From positions 1-23,068 of the forward strand of contig QXVZ01033202.1 of the NCBI GenBank assembly GCA_008931825.1: DNA of 23,068 nucleotides, read 5' to 3'. The notes under the pieces are model-generated. The model was given only the letters and a program-made list of their open reading frames with translations. It searched no databases and was not told the origin of the DNA. The position numbers were made by a program, and so were the translations under genes. How positions within the stretch are numbered: the stretch's first letter is position 1; each line of letters starts with the position of its first letter. The DNA comes from Phallusia fumigata (Eukaryota; Chordata; Ascidiacea; Phlebobranchia; Ascidiidae). This document shows, one piece after another, positions 11,601 through 19,647 of this stretch.

Positions 11601-14600
11601 GAAATGAATGAAAGAGAGAGGGAGGGAGAAAATGACTTGAAAAGGTTTGTCATGATGTTGCAGAAATTGCTGGGTTCTTTCTCCATGATGGGTCAAATGA
11701 ATCGTGGCCCACCAATGGGTGGATATGGCCCAATGGATTGGAGTGGACCGATGTCAGTGGATGGATCTTGGATGGGAAGAAAAGGACCCATGGGTTTTGG
11801 GGGAATGTGTGATAAACAGAATGATTTACAGAAAATGATAATGAATATGATGAAAATGATGATGCCACAAAAGAAAAATCCAATGATGGGAAATGGAAAT
11901 ATGAAGAGCGGTTCAATTAAAGGCACAAATAGGAATAAAATCATTATGATGATAATGAAAATGAATGAAATGATGAAAGACATGATGAAAAGAATGATGA
12001 TGAGTAATAAATCTTACAATGAAATGGGAAATGAAAGCATGACAAACTATTCAATGTCTGGTGGTGAAGGAGGCAACATGAAAATGATGGTGATGATAAA
12101 AATGAGCAATATGATGAAAGAAATAATGAAGAAAATTATGACTAAAAATGAATCACCTGATGGAATGGTAAAACAAACCATGAAAGAGAACATAAAATCG
12201 ATGATGATGAAAATGAGTGGAATGGTGAAAGAAATGATGATGGTAAATGACAGCATGGAAAGCCCACCTAACGAAGACGGAAAAGCTGATACCATGAGAA
12301 TGATGATGATGAAAATGAGTAAAATGATAAGGGACATAATGATGGAGATGGATAGAAATGATGAGATGGAAGACGATGATTCTGAAATGAATGAGAGGAA
12401 GGAAATTGGAGAAGAGGACTTACAAAAGCTTGTCATGATGTTGCTGGTTTCTTTCCCGATGGTACAAATGAATCGTGGCCCAGATATGGGTGGAAATAAC
12501 TATATGGATTGGGGTGGACCAATCTCAATGGTTGGATCTTGGATGGAAAGAATGGGTCCACAATGGAACATGGGAGGATCACGATCCATGGGCCAACAAC
12601 GGGGATCTGTGGGAATGCGTGATGAACAGAATAACTTACAGAAAATGATAATGAATATGGTAAAAATGATGATGCCACAAATGAAAGCACCAATGACAGG
12701 ACATGGAAATATGAAAAACGATTCGAAGAAAGTTGGAATGGATGATAAAATGAAAATGATGATAACTAAGTTGTATAAGGCTTTGGGACAAGACAAAACA
12801 GTAAATGCAAATGACACCCTGATTATGCTTCAAGAATTAATAAAAGTGTCGGGGGATAACGCAACGAATGGGGAAGCCCTTTCCGCTATGTCAGAAAGTC
12901 AAAGGAATGCCGTGCAGACTCTCCTGATGTCTGTTCAAGGAAACATGACAGATGCGAAGTTCCTTACTTTGGTGCCTAAATTAATAGCCGTTATTGGAGG
13001 GTCCAATTCATTAGGCGAACTCTCGGTGGGTGCTTTTGAGAACGTAAACGCTGGATTGAGCTTCGGTGCTGGTGGAGTAAACGAAAACGAAGGCCCTATT
13101 GGTAAACCTATCTTCCCTGTTGGATTATTAGGTGGTTTCATGGGAAACATGGATGAGACAGAACCCACAGGCCCTGGTGATACATTGGAGGGCATGGCTG
13201 AGTTCTTGTATTCAAACTTTATGTCACAACTTTCAGGATTAAACATGTTACAAACTTTGCGTTTCAACCAACTTCCTTCTTCTGCCATTGGAACTCTTTC
13301 GTCGCTGTTCCAGGCTAAGCCTGAACCAAAACCAGGCGCAACGAAGCGAATGATGTGTACAGCCATCAAACCCAAAATGACATCTTCGTACGGAAGTGCA
13401 CCGTCATCAACAGAATCAGACTCAGAAGCGCCCTCAGAGGACGAGAAGAAGATCGCTGGGGACGCGACGAAACTTGGAGAGGAGCGTTTAGTCGTCACTG
13501 AAAGCATGATGAAGCAAATACACGAAAGCATCAAACCAATGATAGCTGAAGAAGTTGGAAGGATTTTCAACGGTTGGTAGTTTTGTTTTAGGTTGATTCC
13601 CAACTTCTGTAATATTGAAGTTGTTTTTTGACCTCAGTTAAAGCAGATGATAATTTGAAGTAGTTCAATCTTTGGGGTCTTTAACTTAAATAAACAGGGT
13701 ATTCTTCCAACAAATGGTTAAAAAATATAATGCCGGTTATCTGCATGTTGATTTTAGTCTGGTTACCAAAATAAGCATCTAGATCCACTCCTGCCTGAGA
13801 TATTGTTTTAACATTATTTAGTTTGTTTTTACACAGTGTAGCCCAATTGCTGTCCAAGCTGCGTTTAAGGCATTACCACGCTTATTTATATTTACGCTGA
13901 AACAAACTTTTGGTCAGCAAAATGCAGAAATACTGTTTTTTGTTCATGTAAATCTAATTGTAAAAAATAATTGTCACATCCAACTGCACAATACCCTTTT
14001 TGTTATACAGATAAAATACGGGTAACTTTGCAATAAAATTTCGCTAATCATTTTTTAGAAGTGCAAGAGACATTGAACAAGACAGACAAACGCTTCGCAG
14101 CCCTGTTTCAAGAAGCTTTCAACCAGGCCATAGGCAGGGAACCTAAACCCAGTAAGTTTAAGTTATAATTGCCAAAAATCTTGAACCCATTATCCACAAA
14201 GGAAACATTCGCCCACTTGTCGCAACAAAAAATAAGAAGCATAAGAACCTGTTTACTTATTGCAGTATCAGTGGAGGGAAGAGATTTTTCGCCGCCACAG
14301 CAAGTCGCAGCTATTTTGTGGTCTCCATGCTCCCTGACGTGTGGTTATGGACAACGTACGAGGTCACTGCCCTGCACTGACACCGATGCAAGTTGTGTTG
14401 GTGGTTATCGTCAAGAGACAAAGCCTTGCTTCGAACGAAGTTGCCCGGCTGAAGATTCTGGTATGTAGTCTTTTTTACCACATTTTGCGCCAGGAGCGTA
14501 AGTTAAGTTTTTGTAAAGTGTTGTTAGTCAGTATTTCTGTGCAAACATGGCAACGTTTCCGAATTTGCAGGTGCCAATGAGAACTTGAAAACGAAACCGT

Positions 14601-17285
14601 TAGAAGCTTTCTCAACACAATAACACACCAGCAACTTTATTTGCATATTAGGGCCTGTAAAATGCACCGTCATATGTGTCTGACTTTTAGTCTAGGGCCC
14701 AACAAGCTGAACTGCACACTCTTAGAAAGAACATAACGAGCCTTACCTTTTTTACATGTTGTGTTCGAACTAGTGGTTTGCTCTATTTATCGGCCATTTG
14801 TACACATACCTAACGAAACACAATATAATAGCTATGCATTTTTTAAATTAGTTTTTCGTTACCAGTCACTAACAAACCGATATCTACGATATTTTGACTT
14901 AATCGCAACTAAGGTTTTCACGAAAGTCCAAAATAAGTGATTGCTTCTGTGTGTTTCTTGTCATTGGTTCAATGTGTGCGATTCCTATGTAAAAGGCCTA
15001 AACTCAAAATATTCGGGTAAAAGCGTAATTCATCCTGCAAGTACTTAGTCCTTGCCGTATGTTGATTGTCAGCCAACACAGGAAGGTTAAACCAGTCGCG
15101 CATACTGTAAACTCTGAACAACCTTTGTTATGCAACAAAATTAATGACACGCCGACAAAAGATTCGAACAAATGTCAAAGGAGAAATGTGGTGTCCCGCG
15201 AACATGAGTTGCATCTTAAAATCAACCACAACGTCCTTTTGACATCACAGACAACGATTGTTTGCGACAAACAAGTTTTTATATTTGCCACGGATATCTA
15301 AGGAACTTCAAATGCAGAGGACAACAAAATAGTATCGGTGTACACACATGTCAAAGCCGTGATTTCTTACAATCCCAATTAAAAAAAGTTTTGCTTCTTT
15401 CTGTGGTTCTGCAGTGCATTCATGACCTATGGTGCCGCAGTTTTACCAGAAACACAAAATCGTTTACTTCAGCCAAACGTTGTTTTTAGACAGTGTGCAA
15501 TATTTGCAACCAAATGCAGCAAAATAAAACATCGGTTTCGGTGCCGATGGCTAAAGGACTTTGTTTATGTAACAGAGCCTGCAAATCCGTGTTTGACCGG
15601 ACAGCACACCTGTCACCGTCGTTCCGTCTGCAAGCCGACAGCTGAAGGTTCCTATACATGCACGTGCAAACCCGGTTACCATGGTGACGGACACAGCTGC
15701 GTTTCACGTGAGTAAAGATAGCGGTTTGCTGTAGGCTACGAACCCGAAGCTTAGGATAGAAAAGAAAAGCCCGCAATATTACGAATGGACTTCGCAATTT
15801 TTACGATCGTAAGTTTCTGAATACTTTCCGTTGCGGTTTTGAGAGGTCTCGTTGGCAAAAACGGCTAACAAAAATATTTAACCTGCGCTAGGAACAAAAT
15901 TGCTGCCATTATGACCACTTAACGGCTTTTATTACTTGTTCGCCTTGGGCAAAACTTGTCCCACAATTCCTAATATGTACAACTGCATTATATTGTAGTG
16001 ACGCAAGATTTGAAAGTAACTGCTAATTTGAGTTTGGAGACATGAGTGTGGCATATAATGTAATTATATAAGGCGGACAATTGTGCACATAGTCTATGTA
16101 AAGTCAAAGAAAGTTATTGCTCATTTACCAGCACAGCCATTTCCGATGAATGAACTGCCTTTACAACTTTTCAAAAAGCGTGTAAATGTGGTTAATTTTT
16201 AAAAAAAAGATTGTGAGATCAATACATTTTTGGTAACTTTAGCAAACAGCAAAGTCCTTAACATAATTTGTACTTCTTACATTAAAAGCGTTTTTTTATC
16301 AAGTGATGCTTAATGTCCACGACCAAATAAGGGTTGGTATGAAAACATGCGTTTTAGTGACAGATTCATAAACACAAATCAAATACTAAGCACAATTTAT
16401 CCTTATTTATCCAGTTTCTATAGCACAGCAGAACAGCTGTTAAACAAGACACTTAAATATGCAAATCAATCGGAAATTTGTAGTGAAAGTTGATTTTGAT
16501 GTCATCTGACGCAAACTGTTTCATCCGCAGGGTGTCCCACCTCCACGTATCCAACCCTGCCGCAGACACAAAAGTGTTTCGTGCTTCTCGCTGACGATGT
16601 AGGCCGTCTAACCTACGAAATGGCGGCCGAGAAATGCCGGGAAAGAGGTGGTCAGATGGCTAAAATCGATAATCTTACCATGTGGATTCACCTTACCTAC
16701 TGGTTACAACAAATCAAGAAAACTTCCTTCAGGTTGGCGGGGCTAAAACTTTATGCTAGTTACTGCACTGAACAAATCAGTGTTTAAAAAATCAACTTTG
16801 ACTTCTGTACGATGGCAGTAGGGTACGGTACGCAGCAATAATCACCAAAAGGCACGTAACGACCTTCATAACGGGGTAGTACGTGGTACGCACAAATCAA
16901 TACGTACTACCGCACCGTACTGTCAACCTTGCTCGGGTAACCTCTAGGAAAGAATTGTACACCCTATACGTAAGTCACCTATTAAATTAACTGCCACCCA
17001 TTTCTTGTTTTGGTAAACATGTATTCCTGTTTCTGTACGGCAATAAATAAACAGTACTGACAATTACTGTTTTGCAGCAATGTGAAATTCTATGACCCCT
17101 GGGTGGGTTATATCCACAACGATGGATCGTACCAAGGTTACTTGATGCGGGCTAACAACGAACCGATCGATCCCATGAACGGAAAGAACTGCGCCGTTAT
17201 CAATCCAATCAATGGAAGAGCAAGAGGCGAAATGTGCAGTGCTAAAGCGTTCACGATTTGCCAGCACTCCACACATGACGAATAA
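5664..17285 (+). CDS. Giant secreted Met/Asp-rich repeat protein with C-terminal TSP1, EGF and C-type lectin modules (6 exons)
   Basis: Model: 5664-13572, 14059-14151, 14266-14460, 15576-15707, 16531-16732, 17078-17285; total 8,739 nt, 2,912 aa. Start choice: ATG 5664 gives a clean signal peptide MKNLLFALMVGFFTLVKT; the open frame upstream lies before the splice acceptor. Order: signal peptide (1-18); acidic/Met linker; 34-residue Met/Asp units (about 140-436); seven methionine-rich macro-repeats plus a fragment (about 437-2370); unique domain (about 2370-2636); short helix (2637-2667); TSP1 (about 2684-2728); EGF (2733-2776); C-type lectin-like domain (2777-2907). Introns 1-4 are all phase 1 and intron 5 is phase 2; every junction keeps frame. 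N-glycosylation sequons recur throughout. An extracellular matrix, tunic, egg-coat or adhesive role is inference from domain content. I do not recognise a named homologue for the Met-rich part. Donors 1 (GTTGGT) and 5 (GTTGGC) are weak, so joins need transcript proof. Confidence 0.72.
6081..6968 (+). repeat. 102-bp coding minisatellite (34-aa Met/Asp units)
   Basis: Unit 1 (6081-6182) is slightly diverged. Units 2-7 (6183-6794) look identical base for base. Unit 8 (6795-6905) is 9 nt longer and diverged, and a partial unit follows from 6906. Each unit encodes a Gly/Met half (GSMSMGQAWNMGGMNPMDSW) and an acidic half with seven consecutive Asp. The period is divisible by three, so copy-number change keeps the frame; it also leaves an artefactual 267-codon open frame on the other strand. 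Confidence 0.95.
6972..12771 (+). repeat. Coding macro-repeats: seven full and one partial methionine-rich unit
   Basis: Units begin at the DLQKM motif: 6972, 7785, 8604, 9423, 10236, 11049, 11823, with a partial from 12633. Spacings are 813, 819, 819, 813, 813, 774 and 810 bp, all multiples of three. Each full unit holds, in order, a DLQK(M)n block with PQKKNPMMG; four Met-rich helices of the type KMMMMKMSKMMKDMM; an acidic stretch; DLKKVVMMLQKLLG; and a Gly/Pro/Met linker (GQMNRGPPMGGYGPM...QWNMGG). Most helices end in an N-x-S/T sequon (NKS, NES, NKT). Confidence 0.93.
12772..13572 (+). other. Unique C-terminal domain of exon 1
   Basis: Here composition becomes ordinary: Met falls and Leu, Ala, Gly and Ser rise. 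Residues about 2370-2636 include alternating helical segments (TLIMLQELIKVSG, LVPKLIAVIGG, FLYSNFMSQLSGLNMLQTL), a Gly-rich segment, one Cys (RMMCTAI) and an acidic/Ser stretch. The last helix (ESMMKQIHESIKPMIAEEVG) appears to run on into exon 2. I do not recognise a domain family. Its conventional codon and residue use shows the gene is not just simple-sequence DNA. Confidence 0.7.
13578..13694 (+). terminator. In-intron stop and poly(A) signal for a possible short isoform
   Basis: Without splicing at 13573 the frame ends at TAG 13578-13580 (final residues FNGW). AATAAA follows at 13689-13694, about 110 nt later; another AATAAA lies at 14032-14037. This would yield a 2,638-aa protein lacking TSP1/EGF/lectin modules. 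Confidence 0.45.
14059..14151 (+). other. Exon 2 of the giant gene: short helical segment
   Basis: 93 nt, phase 1 at both ends. Acceptor TTTTTTAG at 14051-14058; donor GTAAGT from 14152. With the base carried over from exon 1 it reads EVQETLNKTDKRFAALFQEA and continues to GREPKP, an amphipathic helix-like stretch with one NKT sequon. Confidence 0.68.
14266..14460 (+). other. Exon 3 of the giant gene: thrombospondin type 1 module
   Basis: 195 nt, phase 1 at both ends. Acceptor TATTGCAG at 14258-14265, donor GTATGT from 14461. Encodes WSPCSLTCGYGQRTRSLPC and continues to CFERSCP, giving six cysteines in TSP1 spacing with the characteristic C-S-x-T-C-G-x-G. Only one Trp of the usual WxxW ladder is present. 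Confidence 0.85.
15576..15707 (+). other. Exon 4 of the giant gene: EGF-like module
   Basis: 132 nt, phase 1 at both ends. Acceptor TGTAACAG to 15575, donor GTGAGT from 15708. Six cysteines in EGF order: PCLTGQHTCHRRSVC, then SYTCTCKPGYHGDGHSC. It lacks the DxxE N-terminal pattern of calcium-binding EGF modules. The frame stays open about 150 nt upstream, so a longer exon cannot be excluded. Confidence 0.85.
16531..17285 (+). other. Exons 5-6 of the giant gene: C-type lectin-like domain and stop
   Basis: Exon 5 (16531-16732) encodes RCPTSTYPTLPQTQKCFVLL and later TYEMAAEKCRERGGQMAKI, the first half of a CTLD. Exon 6 (17078-17285) encodes the WVGYIHNDG core (family WIGL position), NCAVINP, GEMCSAKAFTICQ and the TAA stop. 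The cysteine layout is complete, including the long-form N-terminal pair. The canonical sugar/Ca2+ motifs (EPN or QPD, and WND) are not preserved: EPID and RARGE occupy those places. A protein-binding rather than sugar-binding role is therefore more likely (inference). Confidence 0.82.
16814..16923. mobile_element. Small inverted-repeat element in intron 5
   Basis: About 110 bp. Its ends, GCAGTAGGGTACGGTACG (from 16815) and, on the other strand, ACAGTACGGTGCGGTAGTAC (from 16922), are similar. The sequence is full of GTAC/GTACGT steps. It looks like a degenerate MITE; no clear target duplication. Confidence 0.4.
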
Positions 17286-17377
17286 ACTTAACAAGAATAT
17301 CTGATTATGACATGTTTGCAAAAGTTTCAAATTCATCTGCAAATTTTTTGTGGCGCCAATAGTACTTGATCAGTATA

Positions 17378-17383
17378 AATAAA
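17378..17383 (+). terminator. Poly(A) signal of the long isoform
   Basis: AATAAA lies 93 nt after the TAA at 17283-17285, the only good signal soon after the stop. Confidence 0.6.
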
Positions 17384-17437
17384 TATCATTTCAACTCATC
17401 GAAGTCGTTTCATTAAATCCTTTTTCCTTTTCGTAAC

Positions 17438-18200
17438 GTAAATCTATTGGACTGTATTTTTGTCATAAAAATTCTTACATTTGTGTTTTTTCATGTGTGC
17501 GATAAAACGATAAAAATGCAGTTTTTGTGTTGGTAAACAATTGTGACGTTTCCACAGTTCAGTGTAAAATTATTTTGTAGTCTCGCAGTGAAAAATTTGC
17601 TATGTATAGCTTCAACGGATTAGCGGCAACGCATTTTGAAAAACAAAGAGGTGTTTTGCTTTTCTCCTGTAAATAAACAATTTGCATGATTTATCTTTGT
17701 CACCGTTATATCCAATATGAGTTGTCGTTGTTTGGGGATTACTTTATCTTCGTTGGGTTCAACACACCTGAATTAATTTCGTTGTCGAGTTGCTCGCTGC
17801 ATTCCAGTTCCTCTNGTAAATCTATTGGCCTGTTGTCATAAAAATTCTTACATTTGTCATAAAATACAGTGTTTCTTCATGTGTGCAATAAAACGATAAA
17901 AATGCAGTTTTGGTGTTGGTAAACAATTGTGACGTTTCCACAGTTCAGTGTAAAATTATTTTGTAGTCTCGCAGTGAAAAATTTGCTATGTATAGCTTCA
18001 GCGGATTAGCGGCAACGTATTTTGAAAAACAAAGAGGTGTTTTGCTTTTCTCCTGTAAATAAACAATTTGCATGATTTATCTTTGTCACCGTTATATCCA
18101 ATATGAGTTGTCGTTGTTTGGGGATTACTTTATCTTCGTTGGGTTCAACACACCTGAATTAATTTCGTTGTCGAGTTGCTCGCTGCATTCCAGTTCCTCT
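17438..18200. repeat. Direct duplication of about 380 bp across an N (assembly join)
   Basis: 17438-17814 and 17816-18200 are near-identical, differing by a few substitutions and short indels. The N at 17815 sits exactly between them. Part of the same sequence recurs at 22927-23068, and that copy matches the second version. The simplest reading is overlapping contigs from two haplotypes that were not merged. Confidence 0.85.
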
Positions 18201-18898
18201 CGTTCGCTGTTGTATTGCTTTCGATTCGATGACATTAATTCGAAGCAATTATTAGGCAAATGCCCCTCGATAGATAGTTTGTTACTCCGGAAAACAATTT
18301 TTCGACCCGTGATTGAAACCAACCAATGGTCCAATCAACCACTAAATCACCGTGCAAACCGAACCGCCAAGCACCTTTCTATCAAGTCCCAAACGGTAAA
18401 AAACATAAGCCCTTAAAAACGCCTTTGTTAAGATTTTAACAGTTTTGTACACTAAATACCTTCTTTGTGCACTCAACCTGTGTAGGTTTTTATTTCAGAG
18501 AAATCCTCTTTAAATTGTGTTGGATGTTCGCATGAAACAAAGCTTTTTTGCGACCTATTTATTGTCGGTGCTGGACCATTCAGTAATTAAACACCTTTCA
18601 AAAACCTTACAAATTAATAAACACAATAAAAACATGTGATCGGGAAAAACAATACAATCTTTACGCGAAAACAAAATGAAGTCATATAGTTATTGTATGC
18701 ATACGTGACATGTCACGCTGAATGGGATTTTCTATCACGCCGCAGTGTAGACTTGGCCTAGTGTGATATGTAAATGTAGATTTTGTCAAACCGCTGGTTG
18801 TAATTCAGCACAACTGCTTCAAAGTAATTTCCACAGTTTTGCGGTTAACTATGAACAATTAGTGTTTACAGCCACTCGTCATTGTCACGCTTCCTGCT
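18201..18898. other. Convergent 3' intergenic region
   Basis: No recognisable gene. A 114-codon open frame on the + strand (18072-18416) runs through the duplicated non-coding sequence and has no motif. TTTATT (AATAAA on the - strand) at about 18558-18563 could end transcripts of the downstream exon cassette. Confidence 0.4.
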
Positions 18899-19361
18899 CT
18901 ACAAATAGGAGCACACGACGCACGTTATTTCCCTTCCATGAACATATGGCTCGCAGGGCACGTTGTAACCGCAAACTATTTCTGCCACATAAAGAAAAGC
19001 TCCGTTCTGGCTTCCTTTAGTTCCTGGGATAGCTTGTGGCGTATTGTCGACACAAATATGAGTGGATGAATGTTTCGTGTCTGAGTGACCTCCAGTCATT
19101 ATGTAACCTGTGTATTCGATCGTCCAGCCATCAGGGCATGTCTCACGACTTGGTATCATCAGCTGTAAAATGTGTTATTGAGTCGCTTGTAAATTAAAAT
19201 ACTGACGGCTCTTGTACTTACTTTACTTGGACTCCAAACGAAGCAAACTGCACATGGGACTCCTTGATATTGTAACGCTCCCTCTTCAATTAATGAAAGA
19301 TCGAAAAGTCTGTAAGAAGCGGATGAATCGCGATATTCAACCCCATATACATATGCTGAGC
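18899..19361 (-). CDS. Second copy of the last two exons of the collagen C4-like gene (alternative cassette or partial paralogue)
   Basis: Exon 6' (19361-19222, 140 nt) and exon 7' (19162-18899, 264 nt with stop) have exactly the lengths, phases and splice sites of exons 6 and 7 upstream. Both are fully open: SAYVYGVEYRDSSASYRLFD, then LMIPSRETCPDGW and CVVCSYL. The duplication also includes intron sequence before exon 6' (to about 19500). Exon 7' has roughly ten amino-acid changes in 87, while cysteines and core motifs are kept, which suggests selection rather than decay. No exons 1-5 accompany it, although the N at 19638 lies nearby. It could be spliced to exon 5 in place of exons 6-7, or be the tail of a broken tandem gene. 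Confidence 0.65.
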
Positions 19362-19532
19362 CTGCAACAACAACAAAAACAATGGCGGCATAAAAAACGT
19401 TTTTCGTATTTCTAAACCCTAGCCATGTGTTACAAAAGTAAACTCGCTGCGAAACCACGTCCGTCACATTGAATTTTATTGGATGAATGTGTGATACAAA
19501 CCGTCCAGTCATTAAACTTTTATGTTTAGAAC

Positions 19533-19559
19533 TTTATTCTTATAATTTTGAACTTTATT
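19533..19559 (-). terminator. Poly(A) signals after exon 7 of the collagen C4-like gene
   Basis: TTTATT at 19554-19559 and 19533-19538 reads AATAAA on the - strand, about 90-115 nt past the stop at 19648. It lies before the second cassette, so the upstream copy can end on its own. Confidence 0.5.
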
Positions 19560-19647
19560 ATTGCTTTTGAACTCCAAGTTGTTTTAAAACCTCAAAAACC
19601 TAAGTTGTTTTAAAATCAAAATCACAAGCGATAGTTTNCTTCCTGAT

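Noticed and set aside
7075..12833. Many antisense frames rich in Phe/Ser/Ile/His under the Met-rich exon
   Set aside because: Reverse reading of ATG/AAA-rich codons (CAT, ATC, TCA, TTT); no starts with splice or promoter context and no domains.
13578..13580. TAG as the only end of the gene
   Set aside because: Splicing at 13573 gives a consistent frame through five more exons with extracellular domains; kept only as a possible short isoform.
15413..15575. Upstream extension of the EGF exon
   Set aside because: The frame is open and contains Cys, but AG at 15574-15575 gives the expected phase-1 module boundary; the extension has no EGF or other pattern.
18072..18416. 114-codon + strand open frame
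   Set aside because: Runs through the non-coding duplicated 3' flank; no motif, and the other copy lacks the same full frame.
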